NCBI GenBank assembly: GCA_903875575.1
Contig: CAIQWJ010000029.1
Coordinates: 1 to 64,000 of the forward strand
Source: an uncultured Acidobacteriia bacterium
Lineage (GTDB): Bacteria; Acidobacteriota; Terriglobia; Bryobacterales; Bryobacteraceae
Reading direction: 5' to 3'
DNA length: 64,000 nt
The notes under the pieces were generated by a model that worked only from the letters and a program-made list of their open reading frames with translations, ran no database searches and was not told where the DNA came from. Positions 28,212 through 37,566 of this stretch are shown piece after piece. The first letter of the stretch is position 1. Each line of letters starts with the position of its first letter. The translations under genes were made by a program, and so were the position numbers.

Positions 28212-28409
28212 ATGGAACAACAACGCAAAAAGATTGTAGTGAATGTAATGATCCCGTTCGTCATGGCCCTGATCGTATTGGGCATGGTGATGACACGTCC
28301 AACCATGGAAGGTATCCGGACCGTGAATGTCGGCATGCTGCTGCTGACCGGCTCGCTGTTTGGTATCGCCGTGGCGCAGACGGTTTCCGTTCTCCGCAAG
28401 GCAAAGTAA
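28212..28409 (+). CDS. Small two-TM membrane protein (65 aa)
   Basis: Strong Shine-Dalgarno TAAGGAGGTGGATGAT upstream of ATG; two hydrophobic stretches. Confidence 0.65.
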   Translation: MEQQRKKIVVNVMIPFVMALIVLGMVMTRPTMEGIRTVNVGMLLLTGSLFGIAVAQTVSVLRKAK

Positions 28410-28457
28410 GACGGCGGCCGTTGCGGAACCGCTTCGCGTGAGATAAGCGAGTCGTAG

Positions 28458-28489
28458 GTGGCAGCGGTCAGTTTCTGATCGCTGCCGTC
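28458..28489 (+). terminator. Terminator-like hairpin after the 65-aa ORF
   Basis: GGCAGCGGTCAG-TTT-CTGATCGCTGCC-GTCTT, 12-bp stem with one G-T pair. Confidence 0.6.
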
Positions 28490-28633
28490 TTACCCACAAG
28501 TGCGCCTGAGAGGAGGCGTATCTTGTGACTCTGCCGGTACGGGAGAGTCCTGGGCGGATCCGAAGCAGCCATTATTTCGCATCGCCGTATGGTGTTTGCT
28601 GGTGCGAGGTATTTTTGGCGCTCCTGTTTGTCA

Positions 28634-29686
28634 CTAGTTTCCGAGGTATCTGGAATAGACACTTCTGGCTATGCCGGGATCGGTAGTGCCTTTGATAATG
28701 GCGCGACCGTCCGGGAAAACAGTCAATTCGTACTGGAGATCCTGAAAGCGCAGAGCAAACTCGTTCGCTCGCACAGTGCCCAGACCCGCCAGGCTGCCGG
28801 CAAGCGCCACAAGGTCGACTGGCCGCCTCCGCTCGTGAATCTGTACCGCATTGCGGCCGCATAAACTGACTGGCGCACGGTTGGTGCTGGTCAGGCAGAC
28901 AAACTCGCGCCGCCCACAGGTCGGGCAATCGATATTACGCGATGGCATCGAAACCTCCCGTACCGGCCCTGCCCACAAGTCCGCCGTAAAGATCTTCCGC
29001 CGCACACTTCCTGTACGTCCCGCCAGAATTTTGATCGCTTCCATCGCCTGAACAGATCCAATCACGCTCGTCACGGGGCCCAGAACGCCGGCCGTTTCGC
29101 ATGTCGGTTGGGCACCAGCGGGTGGCTCAGGGTAGACGCAACGGAAGCAGGCTGAATCCCCAGGCAGGACGGGCATCGCGATACCATAGGCCGAAACGGC
29201 CGCGCCGTAGATCCAGGGAACCCCGTCGCGCACCGCAAAATCGTTGATCAGCAGGCGGGTTTCGAAATTATCCGTGCCATCGAGGATAACGTCGGCACCT
29301 CCGAGCAATTCCTCAACATTCCCCGCATCCAGATCTGAAATGTGGGCCTCTATGGCGATGTTCGAATTCGCCGCGAGCAGATGGCGACGCGCCGCCTCCG
29401 CCTTAGGCAGAGCGACTTCGGCGTCGGCCTCCGTGTACAGCACCTGGCGCTGCAGGTTGCTGACTTCCACGTAATCGCGATCCACAAGGCGCAAAGTACC
29501 CACGCCGGCTCGGGCCAGGAGCCCGGCCTGAACCGTTCCGAGGGCGCCGCATCCGACGACCACTGCGGTGGCGCGGCCCAGGCGCTCCTGCCCTTCCGGA
29601 CCCAGAGGGGAGAATCGGGTCTGTCTGCTGTAACGATTGTTGTGGGGTTCGCTCACTGTTTGCAGACGGATGGCGTCTGGCGACAT
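28634..29686 (-). CDS. HesA/MoeB/ThiF family E1-like adenylyltransferase
   Basis: RYSRQTRFSPLGPEGQERLGRATAVVVGCGALGTVQAGLLARAGVGTLRLVDRDYVEVSNLQRQVLY, CxxC pair (DCPTCGRREFVCL). Confidence 0.92.
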   Translation of the reverse strand: MSPDAIRLQTVSEPHNNRYSRQTRFSPLGPEGQERLGRATAVVVGCGALGTVQAGLLARAGVGTLRLVDRDYVEVSNLQRQVLYTEADAEVALPKAEAARRHLLAANSNIAIEAHISDLDAGNVEELLGGADVILDGTDNFETRLLINDFAVRDGVPWIYGAAVSAYGIAMPVLPGDSACFRCVYPEPPAGAQPTCETAGVLGPVTSVIGSVQAMEAIKILAGRTGSVRRKIFTADLWAGPVREVSMPSRNIDCPTCGRREFVCLTSTNRAPVSLCGRNAVQIHERRRPVDLVALAGSLAGLGTVRANEFALRFQDLQYELTVFPDGRAIIKGTTDPGIARSVYSRYLGN

Positions 29687-29766
29687 CGTAACAGATAGTC
29701 AGGGATTGTTGTAAATAAACGGCAACGCCATCAACATAGGGCATTTCCATTGGTAGTATGGAACTG

Positions 29767-32700
29767 GTGCGGAGTCTGTGTTTTACGAGCTTTTTAGCTA
29801 TTTGTCTGCTCGGTCCCGCCGCTAACGCGGAGCCTCAAGCCGTAACACGTGTGCCCGTGGCGACAAGCCAGGCTGCGGCGGCAAATGGCGCATCGCTGGA
29901 CGGCCTGACCATCGCACATCTGACGTTCGAACCCGCAGAGCAACCGCTGGAGGCGTCCGTCCTGTTCGACCTGCTGCCTTTCCGCGTCGGCGGTACATTT
30001 CGCGCCGCGTTAACGCGGGATGCGATCCAGAGACTTTACGCGACTGGCCGTTACGCGGATATTCAGATCGATGCCGAGCCATCTGGTGCCGGTGTACCCG
30101 GTACGGGTTCCGGCGTAGACCTTCGGATTGTTACGAAGGGCAGTTGGTTCTTCGGGCATGTCGAGATTCAGGGCGACGTTTCCGAACCACCCAACGCCGG
30201 CCAGATCCTGAGCGTGACCGGCATCACGCTTGGCCAACCGTTTGACGTCGGGGATATTGCAGCAGCCGAAGAGAAGATCCGTCAGTTGCTGATCAACAAC
30301 GGCTACTTTCTTCCGTCGATCTCCCACCGCATTGACTATGAGAACGCGGATCAACAGGTGCGCGTGACCTTTGAGCTAAGAGTCGGCCGCCGGGCTCATT
30401 ACGCGCTGCCGGTGATTACGGGCGACACATCCGTTCTCAGCGCACGGGCGATCGACAGGGTGACCGATTGGCACCGGTTTCTGATGCCAGGCTATCGCGG
30501 CATTACTCAGACGCGCACGAGAGTCGGTATCGACAAGATCCGGCTCGCCTACCAGAAGTCCAACCGATTACTGGCGACCGTGACGTTCTCCGGCATCGAT
30601 CAGGCGGGTGGCGACGGGAAGGGCAAGGGCCGCACGCCACTGGGAACGGCACGAATTGAAGTAACGCCTGGACCGGTCGTCGATGTGAAGGCAACCGGAG
30701 CCAAAGTGTCCCGGAAGGATCTGACTCAGAATCTGCCCATTTTTGAAGAAGGCGCTGTGGATGCTGACCTGCTGGCAGAGGGGAAGACAAATCTCCGCAA
30801 CTATTTTCAGGAGCAGGGCTATTTTGATGTGGAGGTAGAGTTCAGCCGCCGGGATGTAAATGGCAGCAAGACGGAGATTGAGTATGCAGTCAAACCCGGG
30901 CAGCGGCATCGAATGGTCAGCCTCGCGATCCGTGGCAACAGGTACTTCGATGAAAAAACGCTCCGGGAGCGAATGCTGGTGTTACCGAAATCGTTCGAGT
31001 TCCGCCGGGGACGGTACAGCGAGAGCATGGCTGCCCGGGATAAGGCGGTAATAGAAGAACTCTACCGTTCAAATGGCTTCCGTGACGTCCACGTACTCAT
31101 CGAGACACAGGATGACTACAGGATGGTGAAAGGCGATATCGCGGCCGTCTTTACCATTACAGAAGGCGAGCAATACCGGGTGGCATCCCTCACCGTCGCG
31201 GGTGCAGAGAAGCTGGATCTCTCAACAACAACTGACCGATTAACGTCGCAGGCGGGGCAGCCATTCAGCGAGGCCGATGTAGCGTCTGACCGGGAAACGA
31301 TACTAAATGCGTACGGCGCGGCCGGGTATTCAGATGCTGCTTTTGAATGGACGTGGGCTCAAGGTCCCGCACCCTTCACTGTTGCGCTGAAATTCACGAT
31401 CCGTGAGGGAGCCCCGCAGTTCGTCCGCGACGTTATTGTGACGGGTCTCTCGACCACGCGCAGTTCGCTGGCCTATGCGCAGGTGAAAGAGAGGCCAGGG
31501 GATCCTCTTTCGGCCACAGCGATGGCGGAAACGCAGCGGCGATTATACGATCTGGGAATTTTTTCTCAGGTCAACATGGCAGTGCAGAATCCGGACGGGG
31601 AAGAGACACGCCGCCGGGTTCTGTACGATCTTCAGGAAGCATCACGCTACTCTTTCACCGCCGGTCTTGGCACGGAGTTCGGACGCATAGGCACCGGCAC
31701 TACGTCGTCCGATCTTTCAAATCCCGGCGGTTCGGCAACCCTGACGCCCCGCGTTTCTTTGGGGCTGACACGCCTGAATCTTCTGGGGCTGGGCCAGTCG
31801 CTTGGCATCCAGCTGCGGCTCTCCACGGTGCAAAAGCGCGGCTCGATCAACTACTTCGTGCCCAGGGTTTTCAACCGAGCGCGTTTTGACGGGAACTTTA
31901 CCATCCTCTATGACGACACTTACGACGTGAACACGTTTCGAGCCATTCGCCGGGAAGTTTCGGCGCAGGTGTCAGAGCGCATTTCGAAAACGCTGACCGC
32001 TTTCTATCGCCTCTCGTACCGTGATGTCGGCGTATCCGAACTCAGAATCTCGCCCTATCTGGTTCCGCGGCTGGCTCAATCCGCACGGGTGGGAATCGGG
32101 TCATTCAACGTGGTGCATGACCGCCGGGACGATCCCATCGATCCTCACAAGGGAATCTACAGTACGCTTGACGTTGGTGTGGCCACGAAGGCTCTGGGTT
32201 CGCAGACCAACTTTGTCCGGCTACTGGGACGCAATTCGACGTACTACAGTCTGGGGCCGAAACTGGTACTGGCGCGTGAAACACAGTTCGGCGTGGAGAA
32301 GGCGTTCCGGGCGACGGTGTCGACCGATTTTTCGGATCCCATCCCCCTGCCCGAAAGATTCTACGGTGGCGGTGGAACCACTATGCGCGGTTTCCCGCAA
32401 AACCAGGCCGGCCCCCGAGATCCGTCCACAGGGTTTCCGATCGGCGGCTCCGCACTCTTTTTCAACAGTACCGAATTGCGCTTCCCCCTCTACGGCACAA
32501 ATATTCGCGGAGTATTTTTTGAGGACATGGGTAACGTGTTTTCGACGATCGGCAATATGTCGCTCCGGTTCAATCAGAATGGCCTTGGGGATTTTGACTA
32601 CATGACGCACGCAGCGGGGTTCGGCCTGCGCTACAGAACACCACTGGGCCCTCTGCGCTTCGATCTTTCCTATGGTCTGAATCCGCCTAAATACAACGGG

Positions 32701-32829
32701 TTTACGGGCGACTATTCCCAACTGGTGCAGTGTACGCAGCCAGGCACGCCGGCAACCGGAGTCTGCCAGCCGTCGGTGCAGCAGATCAGCCACATTCAGT
32801 TCTTTTTTTCCATCGGGCAGGCCTTCTGA
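29767..32829 (+). CDS. Omp85/BamA-TamA family outer membrane assembly protein with POTRA repeats
   Basis: Several POTRA-like repeats and a C-terminal surface-antigen barrel (YGGGGTTMRGFPQNQAGPRD, GLRYRTPLGPLRFDLSYGLNP). Start is ATG 29758 or GTG 29767; the ATG overlaps a TAGTAT box. Confidence 0.9.
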   Translation: MRSLCFTSFLAICLLGPAANAEPQAVTRVPVATSQAAAANGASLDGLTIAHLTFEPAEQPLEASVLFDLLPFRVGGTFRAALTRDAIQRLYATGRYADIQIDAEPSGAGVPGTGSGVDLRIVTKGSWFFGHVEIQGDVSEPPNAGQILSVTGITLGQPFDVGDIAAAEEKIRQLLINNGYFLPSISHRIDYENADQQVRVTFELRVGRRAHYALPVITGDTSVLSARAIDRVTDWHRFLMPGYRGITQTRTRVGIDKIRLAYQKSNRLLATVTFSGIDQAGGDGKGKGRTPLGTARIEVTPGPVVDVKATGAKVSRKDLTQNLPIFEEGAVDADLLAEGKTNLRNYFQEQGYFDVEVEFSRRDVNGSKTEIEYAVKPGQRHRMVSLAIRGNRYFDEKTLRERMLVLPKSFEFRRGRYSESMAARDKAVIEELYRSNGFRDVHVLIETQDDYRMVKGDIAAVFTITEGEQYRVASLTVAGAEKLDLSTTTDRLTSQAGQPFSEADVASDRETILNAYGAAGYSDAAFEWTWAQGPAPFTVALKFTIREGAPQFVRDVIVTGLSTTRSSLAYAQVKERPGDPLSATAMAETQRRLYDLGIFSQVNMAVQNPDGEETRRRVLYDLQEASRYSFTAGLGTEFGRIGTGTTSSDLSNPGGSATLTPRVSLGLTRLNLLGLGQSLGIQLRLSTVQKRGSINYFVPRVFNRARFDGNFTILYDDTYDVNTFRAIRREVSAQVSERISKTLTAFYRLSYRDVGVSELRISPYLVPRLAQSARVGIGSFNVVHDRRDDPIDPHKGIYSTLDVGVATKALGSQTNFVRLLGRNSTYYSLGPKLVLARETQFGVEKAFRATVSTDFSDPIPLPERFYGGGGTTMRGFPQNQAGPRDPSTGFPIGGSALFFNSTELRFPLYGTNIRGVFFEDMGNVFSTIGNMSLRFNQNGLGDFDYMTHAAGFGLRYRTPLGPLRFDLSYGLNPPKYNGFTGDYSQLVQCTQPGTPATGVCQPSVQQISHIQFFFSIGQAF

Positions 32830-33521
32830 TGACTCGCACATTCTCATTCATGATGTGTGGACTGCTCGCGTGGAGCGCCACGCCAGCGAGCGCCGCACTG
32901 GTGGATCGGGTGGCCATTACGGTGGGAAACAAGGTCATCACGGAAAGCGAGATTGTCCGGCGAATCCGGCTCGCTGCATTTCAGAACGGGCTGCAGCCGG
33001 ACTATGGTCTGGCGGCACGCCGGGAAGCGGCCAGGAGTCTGATTGATCTGAAGATGGTGGAGCGGGAGATGGACCTCGGTCACTATCCCCGCACGGAGCC
33101 GGAGCGGGAGATGGACCTCGGTCACTATCCCCGCACGGAGCCGGAGCGGGCGAAAACGCTGCTGGCCGCGTTTACCGCTGAGCATTTTCGCTCCAGTCCG
33201 GAGGCTTTGCGGATGGCGCTGGCCGGAAGTTCCCTCGCATCCGCCGATCTTATGGAAGAACTCGCCGAGCAAAACGATCTGACTTCATTTCTCGACCTGC
33301 GCTTCCGTCCCTCGGTGCAGATTTCCGACGCCGAAATCGAAAAGTATTTTCACGAGAACATTGAGTCAAAGAATCCCGTCCCGCCCGTGGAATTGAGCGA
33401 TGTCCGGACCGGCATCGAGCAGATTCTGGCCGCACACCGTGCGGATCAGGATCTGGACGCGTGGCTGCAGGACCAAAAGAAGCGGACGAAAATTGTTTAC
33501 GTGGTGGAGGACCTGCAGTGA
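32829..33521 (+). CDS. SurA-N-like periplasmic chaperone without a recognisable PPIase domain
   Basis: VDRVAITVGNKVITESEIVRRIRLAAFQNG...RREAARSLIDLKMVEREM resembles SurA N-terminus; ATGA overlap with the upstream Omp85 gene. Confidence 0.75.
   Translation: MTRTFSFMMCGLLAWSATPASAALVDRVAITVGNKVITESEIVRRIRLAAFQNGLQPDYGLAARREAARSLIDLKMVEREMDLGHYPRTEPEREMDLGHYPRTEPERAKTLLAAFTAEHFRSSPEALRMALAGSSLASADLMEELAEQNDLTSFLDLRFRPSVQISDAEIEKYFHENIESKNPVPPVELSDVRTGIEQILAAHRADQDLDAWLQDQKKRTKIVYVVEDLQ
33060..33150 (+). repeat. Perfect in-frame 42-bp tandem duplication plus 7-bp partial third copy
   Basis: (GAGCGGGAGATGGACCTCGGTCACTATCCCCGCACGGAGCCG)x2 then GAGCGGG; encodes (EREMDLGHYPRTEP)x2. Confidence 0.98.
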
Positions 33522-36500
33522 ACCGCCGCCTGAAAATTGGACTCGCAGTCTTCGCGTCCCTGGTAATTCTGGTGCTGGTGACCGGCTGCGCGGCGCTTTT
33601 CGTCGCGCAGAGCGACTGGCTTCGTGAGAAGCTCCGCGCCGCCATCGTGGAGCAGGCGGAAACGGCTACCGGAGGACGGGTTGAGATCGCAAAGTTTCAA
33701 CTCAACTGGAGCAGCCTGAACGCTGAGGTGGACGGTCTTGTTATCCACGGCACGGAAGCGCCGAGCCAGGCCCCGTTTCTCGCCGTGGACCATGTAACCA
33801 TAGGCCTCCGGATCGTCTCCCTCTTCACACGCGATATTCGTCTGGAGAAACTCACCGTCACGCGCCCACGAGCGCATATCATCATCGACGCGGCTGGCGG
33901 CACCAATCTGCCGCGCCCGAAAACAACCTCAAACGCACGTACGGCAGACACCATCCTCAATCTGAAGATCGCGCACGTTGCGGTGCGGGACGGAACAGCG
34001 CTGGCTGAATCGCCAGGCAATCCGCCGCATACTTATCCATGGAGTGGCGGCGGGCGGAATCTCGCTCTTTTGGCCACCTATGACCCCGCGCGCGATCGCT
34101 ACGCGGGCGACGTCTCGTTTGCTCCGCTGCATCTGACGCTCGAAGGGTATGGTCCGCTGGATGTGGACCTGACGGCGACGGCAGCCATGGAGCGGAATCG
34201 AGTGTTCGTACAGAAGGCCACACTGAAGAGCCAGGGCTCGGAAATCGACCTCAGCGAGATCAATATCGGGAGCTTCGCCGACCCCGTAGTGACCGCGCAT
34301 TATGGTGTAACAGTCTCGGCGGCGGAGGCAGCGCGGGTGCTGCACTGGAAGCTTCCTATATCGGGCACGGTAAACGTGGCGGGCAATGCGCGATACGTGT
34401 CACCGGAGGATTTCGAACTTGCAGGGGATCTCCGCGGCACCGGACTTGCCTATGGCAAGGTTCGCAACATCCGACTGACAGGAAAGGTCGCGGGTTCGCA
34501 GGCCAAAATGGCGATCACCTCGTTGCGGGCGAGTCTGCTGGGCGGCACCGCCGTTGGCGGCGTGGAGACAAAAGGCTATGAGGTTTACCGGATCGCCGGT
34601 ACCATCGCAGGCCTCGACGCGCGAAACCTCGCGGCACTGGGCACCACACAAACCGTTCCTTACGATGGCGTGCTGGCAGGCACGGTGGCCGCCACCGGGA
34701 GATTTCGCGATACCTCGCGTTTCGACGATGCCACCGCGCACCTGACGATCGGGCCCGCCGCAATCGGCCCCACCGCTCATGGAGAGCTATCAGTACATTA
34801 CACCGGCTCGACTTCAAAACTCGAAGTGTCCAATTCGTGGCTTCAACTGCCCAATACCCGCCTGGATGTGAGCGGAACACTTGGTGCCGCACAGACCATA
34901 TCGCGGGCTTCCTCGCGGTCCACATCGCTGGCTGTCAAACTCGACACCAACGACCTCAACGATCTTCTCCCTGTGATGAGCGGGCAGGCTCTGCCTTTCA
35001 CTCTGCGAAACGGTTCGGCGTCATTCGCCGGAACTGTAAGCGGCACTCTCGACGACCCTCGCGTGGAAGGCCACGTCACCCTGAACCACGCCGTCTACGA
35101 TAACCGCCTTGTGGATTCAGTCACCGGAGATGTCACTGCATCGGCTACGCAGGCGACCACCACCCACGCCACTCTGGTCTATGACGGCATCACCGCGAGC
35201 GTTGCTGGCACAATCACACTCACGAACTGGTCCGCAGACAAAAAGTCAGCCGTTTCGGGCGATGTGACGATCGGGAACGTGGATCTGGTGCACGCCCTGA
35301 CACTATCGGGACTGGAAAAAGACGTGCCTGCAACCGGCACTGTATCGGTAAGCGCGAAGGTATCCGGAACGGTCGGACAGCCGGCGGGAAGCGCCGACGT
35401 CACGTTCAGCAAAGGCTTGTTTTACCAGCAGCCGTACGACTCCATCACCAGTCATCTGCAGTACACCAATGCGGATCTGCAAACCGCCAGCGGCGTCTTC
35501 ACTTCCGGCCCGAAGCGAGTCACCTTCGACATTCGTTACCCGCACAACGGCCAGACGTTCCCCGCCGGCTCGCTGGAAATCTCGGCAGCCAGCAATACGA
35601 TGGCGCTCAACCAGATTGCGCTATTGCGGCAGCGGCAACCGGATATTCAGGGCACTGCACAGTTTCAGGGAAAGTCGACCGTGCGCGTCTCCGTTGACGC
35701 ACAGAAGACCGCCCACTTCGAATTGACGAGCCTGAACGGCGATGGCACCGCCACGGGTATCGGACTTGCCGGGCGCGAACTGGGCAATTCACATTTCTCC
35801 GCCCGAACACAGGCCGGCACATTGACCGCCGACTTTGATTCCAACGTGGCAAATGCCGCCATCAAAGGACAGGCGCGAGTGGAACTGACGGGTGACGACC
35901 GGACAACGGGTTCCATTTCCCTGTCCAACGCAAACGTCGGCGCTGTGGCCGCCCTGCTGTCAAGCGGCGACGATGCAAAGAAATTCGCGTTCGATGGCTC
36001 GGTGGAGGCGCAGGTGGATTTCAGCGGCCCGCTTTTCCTCCCGGCGCAGATGACGGCAACAGCCACGGTGCGGCAACTCGAGGTACATCCAACTGCAGGC
36101 TCGCCTCTTGCGAAGGCGATCGCCGGATTCAGCCTTCGCAGCAGCGGGCAGGTAAAAGTCTCCTACGAGAAGTCGGTGATCCGGGTGGATTCTGCGCACT
36201 TTCTGGCACCGGAAACAGACATGACCATCAGCGGTACTGCAGATACTTTGAGTGCGACCCCGTTGAATCTGCGCCTGCAGGGCGACGTCAATCTCGCCAT
36301 CCTGCGGAACTTCGTGCCGGATCTGGTGGCGTCGGGAACAGTCTCCGTCGCAGGCCTGGTTCGGGGAAGCTGGGGCACTCCCGATTTCAGCGGGCGCGCA
36401 GGTATTCGCAATGGCGAATTCCACTATCCGGATTTCGCCAATGGTTTGAGCAACGCGACAGGCTCCGTCGTGTTCTCGGGTTCGCGGGCCACCATTGAAT

Positions 36501-37558
36501 CCTTCAATGCCGAGACCGGCGGGGGTAAGCTCACAGGCGCAGGCTTCGCTAATCTGATTCCGGATACCGGCGAAGTTGCTTTTCAGTTCTCGGCAAGGAC
36601 GAAGGACGTTCGTCTGCGCTATCCGCAGGGGGTGAGTTCCATATCAGACTCTGAACTCCAGTTGGTACGCAATCCGCAGCGGAGCAGTATTTCGGGGACC
36701 GTAACAGTGCGCAGATTAGTGTTCAACCCCCAGCAGGACGCCGCCGGGATGTTAGCGGATATGAGCCAGAGCGCGCGTACTCCGGCAGCCGGCAGCAATT
36801 CGCTGGCGAACATGAACCTGGATATCCTCATCCAGACCGCGCCCGATGTAGCGCTGCAATCCAAGGTAGCGGAGAGTATTCAGGCCGACGCGTCACTGCG
36901 ACTGCGCGGCACTGTCGCGAGCCCCGCACTGCTGGGAAGGGTGAACGTTTCCCAGGGGGAAGTGCTCTTCTTCGGCAACAAGTACACCATCAGCCGAGGG
37001 GCAATTTCCTTCTTCAATCCGTCGAAGATCGATCCGATTCTCGATGTGGATCTTCAGACAAAGGCGCGCGGGGTCGATGTAACACTCACGGTCACAGGTT
37101 CACCTTCGAACCTGGGAATGACCTACAGGTCTGACCCGCCGCTGGAGTTTTCGGACATTGTCGCTTTGCTGGCCACTGGCCGAACGCCGGACGATCCCTC
37201 GGTCGCCCTGCGCGGCAATGCGCCGACACCGAGCTTTGAGCAACTGGGGGCCTCGGCACTAATCGGCCAAACGCTGGCGAACCCTGTTGCTGGACGTCTG
37301 CAGCGATTCTTCGGCGTCAGCCGGATCAAGATCGATCCGCAGCTATCGGGTGTTGGCGGCAATCCCGGCGCGCGGCTCACGGTGGAGCAGCAGGTGACTC
37401 CGGATATTCTGTTTACTTACATCACGGACGTATCGAATACCAGTCAGCAGTTGATTCGGGTGGAATGGGCGTTCAATCGCAACTGGTCCGCCGTGCTGGA
37501 GCGCGAACAGAACGGCTACGTCGGGCTGGACTTCACTTATAAGAAGCGGTTCAAGTAG
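33518..37558 (+). CDS. TamB-like (translocation/assembly module) protein
   Basis: N-terminal TM anchor and AsmA-like region; long repetitive beta-rich body; C-terminal LDVDLQTKARGVDVTLTVTGSPSNLGMTYRSDPPLEFSDIVALLATGR typical of TamB. GTG start overlaps the upstream TGA. Confidence 0.9.
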   Translation: MNRRLKIGLAVFASLVILVLVTGCAALFVAQSDWLREKLRAAIVEQAETATGGRVEIAKFQLNWSSLNAEVDGLVIHGTEAPSQAPFLAVDHVTIGLRIVSLFTRDIRLEKLTVTRPRAHIIIDAAGGTNLPRPKTTSNARTADTILNLKIAHVAVRDGTALAESPGNPPHTYPWSGGGRNLALLATYDPARDRYAGDVSFAPLHLTLEGYGPLDVDLTATAAMERNRVFVQKATLKSQGSEIDLSEINIGSFADPVVTAHYGVTVSAAEAARVLHWKLPISGTVNVAGNARYVSPEDFELAGDLRGTGLAYGKVRNIRLTGKVAGSQAKMAITSLRASLLGGTAVGGVETKGYEVYRIAGTIAGLDARNLAALGTTQTVPYDGVLAGTVAATGRFRDTSRFDDATAHLTIGPAAIGPTAHGELSVHYTGSTSKLEVSNSWLQLPNTRLDVSGTLGAAQTISRASSRSTSLAVKLDTNDLNDLLPVMSGQALPFTLRNGSASFAGTVSGTLDDPRVEGHVTLNHAVYDNRLVDSVTGDVTASATQATTTHATLVYDGITASVAGTITLTNWSADKKSAVSGDVTIGNVDLVHALTLSGLEKDVPATGTVSVSAKVSGTVGQPAGSADVTFSKGLFYQQPYDSITSHLQYTNADLQTASGVFTSGPKRVTFDIRYPHNGQTFPAGSLEISAASNTMALNQIALLRQRQPDIQGTAQFQGKSTVRVSVDAQKTAHFELTSLNGDGTATGIGLAGRELGNSHFSARTQAGTLTADFDSNVANAAIKGQARVELTGDDRTTGSISLSNANVGAVAALLSSGDDAKKFAFDGSVEAQVDFSGPLFLPAQMTATATVRQLEVHPTAGSPLAKAIAGFSLRSSGQVKVSYEKSVIRVDSAHFLAPETDMTISGTADTLSATPLNLRLQGDVNLAILRNFVPDLVASGTVSVAGLVRGSWGTPDFSGRAGIRNGEFHYPDFANGLSNATGSVVFSGSRATIESFNAETGGGKLTGAGFANLIPDTGEVAFQFSARTKDVRLRYPQGVSSISDSELQLVRNPQRSSISGTVTVRRLVFNPQQDAAGMLADMSQSARTPAAGSNSLANMNLDILIQTAPDVALQSKVAESIQADASLRLRGTVASPALLGRVNVSQGEVLFFGNKYTISRGAISFFNPSKIDPILDVDLQTKARGVDVTLTVTGSPSNLGMTYRSDPPLEFSDIVALLATGRTPDDPSVALRGNAPTPSFEQLGASALIGQTLANPVAGRLQRFFGVSRIKIDPQLSGVGGNPGARLTVEQQVTPDILFTYITDVSNTSQQLIRVEWAFNRNWSAVLEREQNGYVGLDFTYKKRFK

Positions 37559-37566
37559 CCGAGGCT

